In this document: in pieces, positions 8,202-16,262 of the stretch
Position numbering within the stretch: position 1 is the first letter of the stretch
How the letters are laid out: the number at the start of each line of letters is the position of its first letter
Assembly: GCF_050896395.1 (NCBI RefSeq)
Contig: NZ_JBPBBA010000012.1
Coordinates: forward strand, 1 to 64,000
DNA length: 64,000 bases
Reading direction: 5' to 3'
From: Nioella aestuarii
GTDB taxonomy: Bacteria > Pseudomonadota > Alphaproteobacteria > Rhodobacterales > Rhodobacteraceae
Position numbers and translations under genes: made by a program
The notes under the pieces: model-generated
Seen by the model: the letters and a program-made list of their open reading frames with translations, nothing else
Database searches by the model: none
What the model was told of the DNA's origin: nothing

Positions 8202-9287
8202 ATGTCTCAGCATCTGCAAGCCATTTACGATACGCGCGTAGCCGAGGGCCTGTTGCGCCCTGACCCCGCACAGCGAGAAGTTCTTCTACTGCTGGAGGAG
8301 CTGCGTGAGAAGCTGGAAGACCGGCCTGCCAAACCCTCTGGCATCCTTGGCCGGTTCTTCAAGCCTGCCGTGCCAGAGGGGACGCGCGGATTGTATCTCT
8401 GGGGCGGGGTTGGGCGGGGTAAGTCGATGTTGATGGACCTGTTTCATGCTTATGCCGGGATTCCCCGGAAACGCCGGGTGCATTTTCACGCCTTCATGCA
8501 AGAGATTCAGTCCGGCCTGCACGAAGCCCGTAAATCCGGGGCTGAAGACGCCCTGAAACCGGTGGCAGATGCGGTAATCCGTGACGTAGACCTGCTGTGC
8601 TTCGACGAAATGCAGATCACGGACATCGCCGACGCGATGATCGTCGGGCGTTTGTTCCAGATGTTGTTCGATGCTGGGGTCGTTGTTGTCACTACGTCGA
8701 ACCGTCCACCGGAGGATCTGTACAAACATGGTCTCAACCGCCAGCTTTTCCTCCCCTTCATCGCCATTCTGAACGACAAGCTTGAGGTGCATGAGATTGC
8801 CAGCCTCACGGATTACCGCCAGCATCGACTGGAGGGGGAGCAGACCTTTTTTGTCCCGGCCAACGCAGAGTCGCGCCGGGCAATTGACGAGATCTGGCGC
8901 GATCTGACCGGCGGGAAAAGCGAGGAGCTGGTGCTGGAGGTCAAAGGCCGCGAAGTGCATTTGCCCCGGTACTGGGCTGGCATGGCACGGTGTGATTTCT
9001 GGGATCTTTGCGGGCAGCCGCTTGGCCCTGCAGATTACCTTGCACTTGCTGGCGCTGTGAAGCTGTTGGTTCTGGAAAACGTGCCGCGTCTGGACAGCTC
9101 CAAGTTCAATGAAGCCAAGCGGTTCGTGACTTTGATTGATGCACTCTATGAAGCGCGGACACGGGTGATCATTTCGGCCGAGGAAGAGCCGGAAAGGCTC
9201 TATCTCGAAGGATCTGGCAGTTTCGAGTTTGAGCGCACCGCGTCCAGGCTGCGCGAGATGCAAAGCGCGGATTGGGCTGCGGAATAG
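8202..9287 (+). CDS. zapE: Cell division protein ZapE (AFG1-like ATPase)
   Basis: The start at 8202 (MSQHLQAIYDTRVAEG) matches the family's usual beginning and gives 361 aa. Walker A is GGVGRGKS at residues 68-75, and Walker B ends in CFDEMQITD with Asp135/Glu136. The motifs FHAFMQEIQ and TTSNRPPEDLYKHGLNR are typical of the family. ZapE/AFG1 proteins are P-loop ATPases linked to cell division in E. coli and to inner-membrane protein turnover in mitochondria. It is monocistronic here, divergent from the MFS gene and convergent with the IclR gene. Confidence 0.93.
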   Translation: MSQHLQAIYDTRVAEGLLRPDPAQREVLLLLEELREKLEDRPAKPSGILGRFFKPAVPEGTRGLYLWGGVGRGKSMLMDLFHAYAGIPRKRRVHFHAFMQEIQSGLHEARKSGAEDALKPVADAVIRDVDLLCFDEMQITDIADAMIVGRLFQMLFDAGVVVVTTSNRPPEDLYKHGLNRQLFLPFIAILNDKLEVHEIASLTDYRQHRLEGEQTFFVPANAESRRAIDEIWRDLTGGKSEELVLEVKGREVHLPRYWAGMARCDFWDLCGQPLGPADYLALAGAVKLLVLENVPRLDSSKFNEAKRFVTLIDALYEARTRVIISAEEEPERLYLEGSGSFEFERTASRLREMQSADWAAE

Positions 9288-9300
9288 GGTTAAAACCCCT
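9286..9300. terminator. Weak bidirectional hairpin between zapE and the IclR gene
   Basis: AGGGTTAAAACCCCT forms a GGGTT/AACCC stem with an AA loop, followed on the + strand by TTTGTTAG. It begins at the zapE stop codon and lies 15 bp before the end of the convergent IclR gene. The stem is short and the T tract imperfect, so terminator function is tentative. Confidence 0.35.
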
Positions 9301-9314
9301 TTGTTAGAGCCTGA

Positions 9315-10007
9315 TCACTGCCCATCCAGCGGTGTAGCCTGTTCACGGAGCACCCTCGCATGACCCTCAACCATCCTTAGGGCAATTTCCCGTCGGTCCT
9401 CATCAAACCGAGTGCTTAGCCCGGACACGGCAAGCGCACCAAGAAGCTGACCTTCAGGTGACAAAACCGGGCTCGCAACGGAAGAGATATTGGGGTTCCG
9501 ACCGCACGCCAGGTTGACCGATCCCTCTGCCGTGAAGACAATATTGTTCGGAACCGGCTCACCAGCACAGCGCCGCAATACCATCGCAACTGATCCCCGA
9601 TCCATTGGTAGCCGCATACCTTCCTCAAGATGATAACGGATCAGGTTGGGCGAGTTCTCGCGATAAAGGCACACCCGTTCCTCGCCCGCCCGCACATAGA
9701 AAGAGGCGGTTTCTCCTGTCTTTTCCACCAGGTCGCGCAAGACGGGCCTGATCGTGTCGCCATTCTGATAGTCCTGCCGAAATAGCAGTCCCAAACGCCA
9801 CACAGACGCGCCAATGCCATATCGCCCGTCCGCATCGCGGGTCAGGAAGCCATAGAGCTGCATCGAATTGGCCTGCCGCAGGACCGTGCTTTTGTGAAGC
9901 CCGGTTTCCTCGGCCAGTTCCGCCAGGCTCATCCTGCGCCGCTGACTGGAAAAGGCGGACAGGATGGACATCGCCTTTTCTACCGATTCGATGCGTGTGT
10001 TGGTCAT
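9315..10007 (-). CDS. IclR-family transcriptional regulator
   Basis: A 230-aa regulator. Residues 1-65 form the winged helix-turn-helix (SVEKAMSILSAFSS, then MSLAELAEETGLHKSTVLR). The remainder is the IclR effector domain with the family's GSVAMVLRRC and ASPVLSPEGQLLGALAVSG segments. Such proteins usually respond to an aromatic or organic-acid metabolite. It faces away from the metal-ABC operon across a 156-bp gap that also holds the Fur/Mur-like box, but nothing links it functionally to metal uptake. Its regulatory target is unknown. Confidence 0.9.
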   Translation of the reverse strand: MTNTRIESVEKAMSILSAFSSQRRRMSLAELAEETGLHKSTVLRQANSMQLYGFLTRDADGRYGIGASVWRLGLLFRQDYQNGDTIRPVLRDLVEKTGETASFYVRAGEERVCLYRENSPNLIRYHLEEGMRLPMDRGSVAMVLRRCAGEPVPNNIVFTAEGSVNLACGRNPNISSVASPVLSPEGQLLGALAVSGLSTRFDEDRREIALRMVEGHARVLREQATPLDGQ

Positions 10008-10106
10008 TCCCGCCCCTTATTCGGCTCGTTGGCCTAGGCTTGCCACGCAATTCAGGGCTGTCCAGCCGAAATCGGCCGGCAAAGATGCAAATGACTCGCA
10101 ACTGCA

Positions 10107-10136
10107 TTGACTTCTTGCAAATCATTCTCATTATTA
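10107..10136 (+). promoter_or_regulatory. Promoter with overlapping Fur/Mur-type operator for the metal ABC importer
   Basis: TTGACT at 10107-10112 is a good -35, followed after 16-19 bp by AT-rich -10 candidates (CATTAT/TATTAT). TGCAAATCATTCTCATTATTA at 10116-10136 covers the spacer and the -10 and resembles Fur-superfamily boxes. A second TGCAAATGA lies at 10086. This fits repression of the importer by Mur or Fur when metal is plentiful. Which regulator binds is inference from known alphaproteobacterial Mur control of Mn importers. Confidence 0.55.
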
Positions 10137-10163
10137 TTCTGAACTTCATAAAAAGGTGCAGCA

Positions 10164-11108
10164 ATGCTGACCCGCGTAACCGCGACCCTCGCAGTTTTCC
10201 TGACCTCCGCCACGATGGCAGTGGCGCAACTCACCGTGGTTGCCACGACCGGCATGATCGCAGATACAGCCCGACAGATCGGCGGAGACCATGTTGACGT
10301 GCGCGCCCTGATGGGCCCCGGGGTGGACCCGCACGCCTATCGCCAGACCCGTAGTGACATCGTTGCGATGACCCGCGCCGATCTGGTGCTGTGGCACGGG
10401 CTCTATCTGGAAGCCCAGATGGAGGAGTTTTTTGAGGATCTGTCCCGCCGCCGGACCGTGGTAGCCGTGGCCGAAGATTTGCCGCGCACCCTGCTGCTGG
10501 CCCACGAAGACTACGACAACCGGTTCGACCCTCATGTGTGGATGGTTCCCGATCTTTGGCAGCACGTGGCCCAGAATGTATTGTCCACACTGATCGAAGC
10601 AGACCCTGAGAACGCAGAGATCTATTCCGCCAATGCAGAGACGTTTTTTGCCGAGTTAGAGACTCTTTCGACCTACTCGACCGAGGTTCTTGCCACTGTT
10701 CCGCAAGATCAGCGCGTGTTGCTGACCGCTCATGATGCCTTCAACTACTTCGGTGCGGGCTACGGGTTCGAGGTTCTGGGTATCCAGGGTATTTCGACCG
10801 AAAGCGAAGCGGGTCTTGCCAGGATCGCTGAACTTGTTGACCTGCTGGTTGATCGGAATGTGCAGGCGGTGTTCGTCGAAAGCTCGGTCTCTGATCGCAA
10901 CATTCGGGCCCTGATCGAAGGGGCCGCTGCCCGCGGCCACGAGGTTCTTATCGGCGGAGAGCTGTTCTCGGATGCCATGGGTGAGTTCGGCAGCTACGAA
11001 GGCACCTATCTGGGCATGATCGACCACAACGTCACCACGATCGCCCGGTCTCTCGGGGGCACGGCCCCGGAACGCGGGATGACCGGGCAGCTTTCAGCGG
11101 GGATGTGA
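10164..11108 (+). CDS. Metal ABC transporter, periplasmic substrate-binding protein (TroA/MntA-like)
   Basis: A signal peptide (residues 1-21, ending AVAQ) precedes a cluster A-I metal-binding protein of 314 aa in total. The expected four ligands are visible: His in VDPHAY, His in FDPHVWM, His in LLTAHDAFNYFG and Asp in GGELFSDAMG. There is no long His-rich loop after the second ligand region, unlike typical ZnuA, so a Mn/Fe/Zn TroA-type role is more likely than a dedicated high-affinity zinc system. It is first in a four-gene operon, preceded by a Fur/Mur-like box, and overlaps the ATPase gene by one base. Confidence 0.9.
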   Translation: MLTRVTATLAVFLTSATMAVAQLTVVATTGMIADTARQIGGDHVDVRALMGPGVDPHAYRQTRSDIVAMTRADLVLWHGLYLEAQMEEFFEDLSRRRTVVAVAEDLPRTLLLAHEDYDNRFDPHVWMVPDLWQHVAQNVLSTLIEADPENAEIYSANAETFFAELETLSTYSTEVLATVPQDQRVLLTAHDAFNYFGAGYGFEVLGIQGISTESEAGLARIAELVDLLVDRNVQAVFVESSVSDRNIRALIEGAAARGHEVLIGGELFSDAMGEFGSYEGTYLGMIDHNVTTIARSLGGTAPERGMTGQLSAGM

Positions 11109-11914
11109 TGACCAAGATCGCACTCGCCAGCAGCAACGGTTCCACGGCACCGACCGACGCCCCGGCCATGGCGCCAATGGCCATTCGCGGGATGACAGTC
11201 TCCTACGGGCAAAAGCCGGTGGTGTTTTCGGTCGACGCGACCTTTCCCGAAGGGTCCATGACCGCGATCATTGGACCGAACGGGGCGGGGAAATCGACCC
11301 TATTAAAGGCCACTTTGGGCATTCTGCGGCCTTTGTCGGGTGTGGTCACGATCTTTGGTCAACCCTTGAACAGCCAACGCCACCGCATCGCTTATGTTCC
11401 GCAACGCGCCAGTGTCGACTGGGACTTTCCGACAACTGTCCTGGATGTTGTTCTGATGGGCCTTTCGCGTGAACTGGGGTTGCTGCGCCTGGTTCGGCCG
11501 CGCCATCGTGATCGCGCGCTGCACTGCCTGACCCGCGTTGGGATGGCAGAATTCGCAGATCGGCAGATCGGTCAGCTTTCGGGCGGACAGCAACAGCGCG
11601 TGTTCCTAGCCCGTGCTTTGGCGCAGGGGGCAGACCTGTATCTTTTGGACGAGCCGTTTGCGGGCGTGGATGCGGCGACGGAGAAGGCGATCATCGCAGT
11701 CCTCAAAACGCTGAAAGCAGAGGCCAAGACGGTCGTTTCCGTTCATCACGACCTGTCCACAGTGACGGGCTATTTCGACCGAGTTTTGATCTTGAACACC
11801 AACAAGATTGCCGAAGGTTCGGTCGAGGACGCCTTTACCCAGACCAATCTGCAATCCGCCTATGGCGGTCGCTTGGCTACGGCCCAGGTCGCGGGCATTC
11901 CGGTCGCGGGGTAG
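11108..11914 (+). CDS. Metal ABC transporter, ATP-binding protein
   Basis: The ATG at 11108 overlaps the upstream stop (TGATG); a GTG one codon earlier is also possible. The 268-aa protein has Walker A GPNGAGKST, the signature LSGGQQQRVFLARAL, Walker B LYLLDEPFAGVD and the switch histidine in VHHDL. It is the ATPase for the adjacent permeases. The first 25 residues, rich in Ser/Thr/Ala/Pro, form a short unstructured extension before the ABC core. Gene order (binding protein, ATPase, permease, permease) matches mntABCD/troABCD/sitABCD importers. Confidence 0.92.
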   Translation: MTKIALASSNGSTAPTDAPAMAPMAIRGMTVSYGQKPVVFSVDATFPEGSMTAIIGPNGAGKSTLLKATLGILRPLSGVVTIFGQPLNSQRHRIAYVPQRASVDWDFPTTVLDVVLMGLSRELGLLRLVRPRHRDRALHCLTRVGMAEFADRQIGQLSGGQQQRVFLARALAQGADLYLLDEPFAGVDAATEKAIIAVLKTLKAEAKTVVSVHHDLSTVTGYFDRVLILNTNKIAEGSVEDAFTQTNLQSAYGGRLATAQVAGIPVAG

Positions 11915-11917
11915 AAC

Positions 11918-13123
11918 ATGCTGTGGCAGGCTCTGACGCTTCAGCTTGGCTACAACGCCACGCTTGTTGCCATTGGCGCAACTCTTCTGGGTTTCGCTGC
12001 TGGGGTGACGGGCACCTTCCTGTTCCTGCGTCGCCGGTCGCTTGTCTCCGACGCCATAAGTCACGCAACCCTGCCCGGTGTTGGGCTGGCCTTCATCGTG
12101 ATGGTAGCACTCGGTGGGGATGGTCGGAACCTTGCGGGGCTGTTGGCAGGATCAGCCGTGACCGCCGCCTTGGGATTGCTGGCGGTTCAGTGGCTTACAC
12201 GCCGCACGAGGCTTGCTGAAGACAGTGCCATCGGGGCGGTTCTATCGGTGTTCTTTGGGTTGGGAGTGGTCCTGCTGACGGTGATCCAGACGATGGAATC
12301 CGGTCGTCAGGCGGGGCTGGACGGGCTGTTGCTTGGATCTACCGCCGGAATGCTGCGGTCTGATGCCATGCTGATTGCTGCCGGTGGCGCGCTGACACTG
12401 ATCCTGACGCTGATCTTGCGGCGGCCCATGATCATGGTGGCTTTCGATCAGGACTACGCCGCCGCGCGCGGGTTGAACATCCGGCAGGTCGATCTGGCCA
12501 CGATGGGGCTGGTCATGGCGGTGACGGTCGTTGGGCTGAAAGTTGTTGGTCTGATCCTGATCGTAGCCCTATTGATCATCCCGCCGGTGACCGCGAGGTT
12601 CTGGACAGATCGAACGGAACGGGTCTGGCTATTGTCCGGGATCATAGGTGGAGTTTCGGGCTTTGTCGGCGCTGCGATATCGGCCTCGGCCCCGGCCTTG
12701 CCTACCGGCCCGATCATCGTGCTGACCGGATTTGCCGTCTTCGCGTTGTCATTGTTCCTTGCCCCCAACCGGGGTGTGCTGGCCGCGATACTGCGCCATG
12801 TCGCGTTTCAGCGCCGCGTGCATGTGCGGCAGGGGCTGTTGGCATTGGCTCAGGGGCAACCAATTTATGAACGATATACGATCCGGCTGCTGCACCGTGC
12901 GGGCCTGTCGCGGGCTGATGGGGTGGCAACGGATGCGGGACGTGCGCGGGCCTCAAAGGCGCTTCTCGATGAAAAACGGTGGGAGATCCTGCGCGCCATG
13001 CCCGATCAAGAGGCGGCAGCCGCGCTCTATGATGGGATTCGCCCGATTGATACCGTCGTGACACAAGACCAACTGGCCGAAATAGACACGCATCTGGCCG
13101 CCCCGCAGGAGGTTCCGGCATGA
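11918..13123 (+). CDS. Metal ABC transporter, permease 1 with long cytoplasmic C-terminal extension
   Basis: Residues 1-285 hold about eight membrane helices of the ABC-3 family, including the conserved SLVSDAISHATLPGVGLAF cytoplasmic loop. Residues 285-401 are soluble and charged (KALLDEKRWEILRAMPDQEA and flanks), about 115 residues more than a minimal ABC-3 permease. Such an extension is seen in one of the two permeases of TroABCD/MntABCD-type systems and has a winged-helix-like composition, but its role here is not established. It starts 3 nt after the ATPase stop and overlaps the second permease as ATGA. Confidence 0.88.
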   Translation: MLWQALTLQLGYNATLVAIGATLLGFAAGVTGTFLFLRRRSLVSDAISHATLPGVGLAFIVMVALGGDGRNLAGLLAGSAVTAALGLLAVQWLTRRTRLAEDSAIGAVLSVFFGLGVVLLTVIQTMESGRQAGLDGLLLGSTAGMLRSDAMLIAAGGALTLILTLILRRPMIMVAFDQDYAAARGLNIRQVDLATMGLVMAVTVVGLKVVGLILIVALLIIPPVTARFWTDRTERVWLLSGIIGGVSGFVGAAISASAPALPTGPIIVLTGFAVFALSLFLAPNRGVLAAILRHVAFQRRVHVRQGLLALAQGQPIYERYTIRLLHRAGLSRADGVATDAGRARASKALLDEKRWEILRAMPDQEAAAALYDGIRPIDTVVTQDQLAEIDTHLAAPQEVPA

Positions 13124-14037
13124 GCGGATCAGAGTTCGTCCCCCTCAGCCTGACACCGATCCTGATCGGTACCTTTGCCGCAATTGCCTGTGCGCTGCCC
13201 GGCAACTTCCTTGTTCTCAGACGGCAGGCGCTGATTGGGGATGCGATATCCCATGTGGTGCTGCCGGGAATCGTGGTGGCCTTTCTGATCACCGGTACCG
13301 TTGCGACCTGGCCCATGATGATCGGAGCCGCTGCTGCGGCACTTCTGGCCGTGCTGCTGATCGAGTCCATACGGCGCCTCGGTGGGATCGAGCCCGGCGC
13401 GGCCATGGGCGTGGTCTTTACAACCATGTTTGCCGGGGGTGTGTTGTTGTTGGAGCGGTCCGATACGTCCAGCGTGCATCTGGATGTGGAACACGCGTTG
13501 ATGGGAAATCTGGAAAGCCTGATCTGGCTGGATGCCTATGGCTGGGAATCGCTGCTTGATCCCGTGGCTCTGGCCGGGTTGCCGCCAGAGCTGATCCGCA
13601 TTTCTCTGACGCTGATCGCTGTGGTCTTCTTTGTTTGGCTTTTCTGGCGGCCATTGAAGATTTCCACGTTCGATGAAGGCTTTGCGCGTGTCATGGGGAT
13701 GCCCACGAACGTGATCGGGATGGCGCTTGTCGGGGTTTCGGCGCTGGCGGCGGTGGCAGCGTTTGATGCGGTTGGGTCGATCATCGTGATCGCTATGTTC
13801 ATTTGCCCACCTGCCGCTGCCCGGCTGATGACCAATCGCTTGGGTGCGCAGGTGGGGTGGAGCGTGGTTTTCGCCACATTGTCAGCCGTGCTTGGCTATG
13901 TGTTGGCAGGTTATGGCCCGCTTTGGCTGGGTGCGCAGGATTCTGTCAGCGCGGCGGGAATGATCGCCACGGTATCGGGGGTGATCCTTGTCGTGGCCGC
14001 GCTGTTAGGGCCCGAGCGGGGTGGTGCGCTGGCCTGA
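13120..14037 (+). CDS. Metal ABC transporter, permease 2
   Basis: A second ABC-3 family permease of 305 aa with about eight helices and the same conserved loop (QALIGDAISHVVLPGIVVAF). It would pair with permease 1 as a heterodimeric pore, which is the arrangement of Mn/Fe importers of the Sit/Tro type rather than the homodimeric ZnuB. It begins within the preceding stop (ATGA) and is the last gene of the operon. It ends 3 nt before the convergent DUF1636 gene. Confidence 0.9.
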   Translation: MSGSEFVPLSLTPILIGTFAAIACALPGNFLVLRRQALIGDAISHVVLPGIVVAFLITGTVATWPMMIGAAAAALLAVLLIESIRRLGGIEPGAAMGVVFTTMFAGGVLLLERSDTSSVHLDVEHALMGNLESLIWLDAYGWESLLDPVALAGLPPELIRISLTLIAVVFFVWLFWRPLKISTFDEGFARVMGMPTNVIGMALVGVSALAAVAAFDAVGSIIVIAMFICPPAAARLMTNRLGAQVGWSVVFATLSAVLGYVLAGYGPLWLGAQDSVSAAGMIATVSGVILVVAALLGPERGGALA

Positions 14038-14040
14038 GGC

Positions 14041-14424
14041 TCAGATCTGGGATGGGCGCTGTGCCGGGCGATCGACGCGATGCCCGACAATCATGGCCCT
14101 GGGAAACGGGCCGTTGCCTATGGGACCATCGGTGAAGAACGCCGTAGCAAACTGGTTGAGATCGTCTGGGTCCGTATCCTCGGGAACCCCGCAAAAGACA
14201 CGAAACCCCCTTTTACAGAGACTATACACAACACCGCAGCCTTGCCCGCAATCGCCATGCAACCTGCCATGGCCGGACATCTCGAAGTCGTCTGACAAAG
14301 CCCGATCCCCGGCGCTCAGTGCTGCAGAAAACTGCCGCGCGAGCGTTAGTCCGACGGCGCAGGGCTGGCCAGTTTTCGGGCAGGTGGTGCAGCTATAGGT
14401 ATAGCCGTTTTCGGTCATGATCAT
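14041..14424 (-). CDS. DUF1636 cysteine-rich, putative metal-binding protein under B12 riboswitch
   Basis: A 127-aa protein with cysteine clusters at the start (SCTTCPKTGQPC) and in the middle (CGQGCGVVYSLCKRGFRVFCG), matching the DUF1636 family of small thioredoxin-fold-sized, probably metal- or FeS-binding proteins. Family members are often found near cobalt/cobalamin genes. GGAGGG five bases before the ATG at 14424 supports this start. A clear cobalamin riboswitch lies about 80 nt upstream on the same strand, so expression should fall when B12 is high. The molecular role is unknown; cobalt handling or B12-related redox is inference. Confidence 0.85.
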   Translation of the reverse strand: MIMTENGYTYSCTTCPKTGQPCAVGLTLARQFSAALSAGDRALSDDFEMSGHGRLHGDCGQGCGVVYSLCKRGFRVFCGVPEDTDPDDLNQFATAFFTDGPIGNGPFPRAMIVGHRVDRPAQRPSQI

Positions 14425-14504
14425 CGCGCCCTCCGCGCTGGGGATCAGACGGGTCGGGAGGGCCGAAAACCCCCACGAAGGACACCCCGCCTTCAGGTTT
14501 CTAC

Positions 14505-14665
14505 GATGATGGCAGGTCTCCTGACTCGCGGGTCATTGCGGTCCCCGGCCTTCCCGGCTCGTCCTTGAACCAGTGGCGCGGATGGGGGCGCTTTCCGCTT
14601 ACAGTTGCGGGGGCAGTTGCGGCATTGGGGAGACCCCGCACCGCATTCCCTTTTCATCCCTTTGG
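14505..14665 (-). ncRNA. Cobalamin (adenosylcobalamin-type) riboswitch
   Basis: Read on the minus strand from about 14665 the segment gives, in order, AAGGGAATGCGGTG, then CTGCCCCCGCAACTGTAAGC, then CACTGG...GGGAAGGCC, then the B12 box GAGTCAGGAGACCTGCC ending near 14511. These are the conserved blocks of the class I cobalamin riboswitch in correct order and spacing over about 160 nt. It precedes the DUF1636 gene at 14041-14424 with an 80-nt linker that ends in the ribosome-binding site. No other B12-related gene is visible in the window. Confidence 0.93.
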
Positions 14666-14951
14666 CTCTGGGCCGCAGGGAACCATCGGGGTCACATTGC
14701 GCAGGATGGCGCGCGCGGTCAATGGGGGGAAAGCATGGGGTGCCGCGCGTGCGCCATGCGTACTCCCCCTGAACACCCCCTGCTCAGACAAAAGCTGGTT
14801 TCGCCGACTGCGTCGTCGACCCGTGAGCGGCCCTTCTCAACCCCCGGCTTGCGCCGGAGGCCTCAAAGAGCCGCGTTGCCACGGGATATCGGTGAAGGCG
14901 GTTTGCTGTAACAGCTGTCTGATCCACTTGAGGGGGCGGGATGCTTCCGGC
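14666..14951. other. Gene-free stretch between the riboswitch and folC
   Basis: About 285 bp without a convincing gene. It should contain the promoter that drives the riboswitch transcript on the minus strand, but I cannot point to clear -35/-10 hexamers. A GC-rich block at about 14820-14870 (CCCCCGGCTTGCGCCGGAGG) can fold on itself. Short frames here lack ribosome-binding sites. Confidence 0.4.
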
Positions 14952-14977
14952 GGGAGTATTGGAGCCAAGAAGAAGGG
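14952..14977 (+). repeat. Intergenic repeat motif, copy A (GGAGTATT-N4-CCAAGAAGAAGG)
   Basis: GGAGTATTGGAGCCAAGAAGAAGG lies 5 bp from the folC stop codon, antisense to folC. The same 8+12-base pattern with a different 4-base spacer occurs at 24584-24607 downstream of fadH. Both copies are in 3' intergenic positions. Function unknown; see the paired entry. Confidence 0.5.
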
Positions 14978-14981
14978 GTAG

Positions 14982-16262
14982 TCAGCCGTTCGTCTGAAGG
15001 ATCACGCCCGCGAGGTAGAGGGAGCCGCAGATGAGCACGCGGGTGCCGGGAGACTCTGCAAGGATCGCCGAGAGGGCGGATTGCACGTCTTCGGCGGTTG
15101 CCGCGCGCAGCCCGGCGGCGCGGGCCTTGGCGACGGTGTCTTCGGCAGAGAGCGTCGCGGCCTGACCGGGGATGGATACCGCATGAAGGCCGCCCGCCAC
15201 CCCGGCCAGCGGGCGCATGAAGCCGCCGACATCCTTGGTGTTCAGCATTCCGCAAATGAGATGCGTGGGTTTCGCCGGCAGGCGTGAAAGCGATTCGACG
15301 ATGGCCAGCGCGGCGGCGGGGTTGTGGCCGCCATCGAGCCAGAGCTCGGACCCGGCGGCATTTGCCATATCCACAAGTGGGCCGGTCTTCAGGCGCTGCA
15401 TCCGGGCGGGCCATTCGGCCCGGGTCACGGCGGCTTCGCAAATGGCTTCATCGAAGCCAAGGTGGCGAAGGGTTGCGAGGACCGCGCCAGCGTTCATCAC
15501 CTGATGGGCCCCGACAAGATTGGGCAGAGGCAAATCGAGAAGCCCGGTTTCGTCCTGGAACACCAGCCGCCCACGTTCTTCCCACACATGCCAGTGCTGG
15601 CCATGGACCAACAGCGGTGCGCCATGGCGAGCGGCGCGGGCTTCGATCACTTCCAGCGCCTCATCCGGCTGCGGGCCGACGACGCAGGGTACGCCGCGTT
15701 TTATGATCCCGGCCTTTTCACCTGCGATCTCGGCAATCGTCTCACCAAGGTATTGCTGATGGTCAAGATCGACCGGCGTAATGATCGTCAGTCGGGGTTG
15801 GTCCACCACGTTCGTGGCATCGAGCCGCCCGCCAAGACCGGTTTCCAGCAAGGTCCAGTCAGCGTGCACCCGGGTGAAGGCCAGCAGCGCGGCGGCGGTC
15901 GTGATTTCGAAATAGGTGATAGAATCGGGGCCGTTGGCGGCGAGGCATTCGTCGAGAATGTCGCTGAGAAGGTCTTCGTCGATCAGATCCCCCGCCAGCC
16001 GGATACGCTCGTGAAACCGCGCAAGATGCGGCGAGGTATAGACATGGGCGGCTTGACCGGCGGCCTCGATCCCTGCGCGCAGCATGGCGAGGGTGGACCC
16101 TTTGCCATTGGTGCCTGCGACATGGATGACAGGGGGCAACTTCGCCTCGGGATGGCCGAGCGCGGCCAGAAGCCGGTGCATTCGGTCCAGCGTCAGGTCG
16201 ATGATTTTCGGGTGCAGCGACATCATCCGGTCAAGGAGGATGTCGGAACGGGCCTCAGCCAT
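14982..16262 (-). CDS. folC: Bifunctional folylpolyglutamate synthase / dihydrofolate synthase
   Basis: FolC couples dihydropteroate to glutamate and extends the polyglutamate tail of folates, using ATP. The 426-aa protein has the P-loop VAGTNGKGSTLAML near residues 48-60, the family motif GLGGRLDATN, the DLDHQQYLGET segment, and the C-terminal domain motif LWLDGGHNPAAA. The start overlaps the end of accD by 8 nt, so the two are translationally coupled, a common accD-folC arrangement. Confidence 0.95.
   Translation of the reverse strand: MAEARSDILLDRMMSLHPKIIDLTLDRMHRLLAALGHPEAKLPPVIHVAGTNGKGSTLAMLRAGIEAAGQAAHVYTSPHLARFHERIRLAGDLIDEDLLSDILDECLAANGPDSITYFEITTAAALLAFTRVHADWTLLETGLGGRLDATNVVDQPRLTIITPVDLDHQQYLGETIAEIAGEKAGIIKRGVPCVVGPQPDEALEVIEARAARHGAPLLVHGQHWHVWEERGRLVFQDETGLLDLPLPNLVGAHQVMNAGAVLATLRHLGFDEAICEAAVTRAEWPARMQRLKTGPLVDMANAAGSELWLDGGHNPAAALAIVESLSRLPAKPTHLICGMLNTKDVGGFMRPLAGVAGGLHAVSIPGQAATLSAEDTVAKARAAGLRAATAEDVQSALSAILAESPGTRVLICGSLYLAGVILQTNG

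Noticed and set aside
10164..14037. Assignment of the importer as zinc-specific ZnuABC
   Set aside because: There are two different permeases and no His-rich loop in the binding protein; a Mn/Fe-type system is a better fit.
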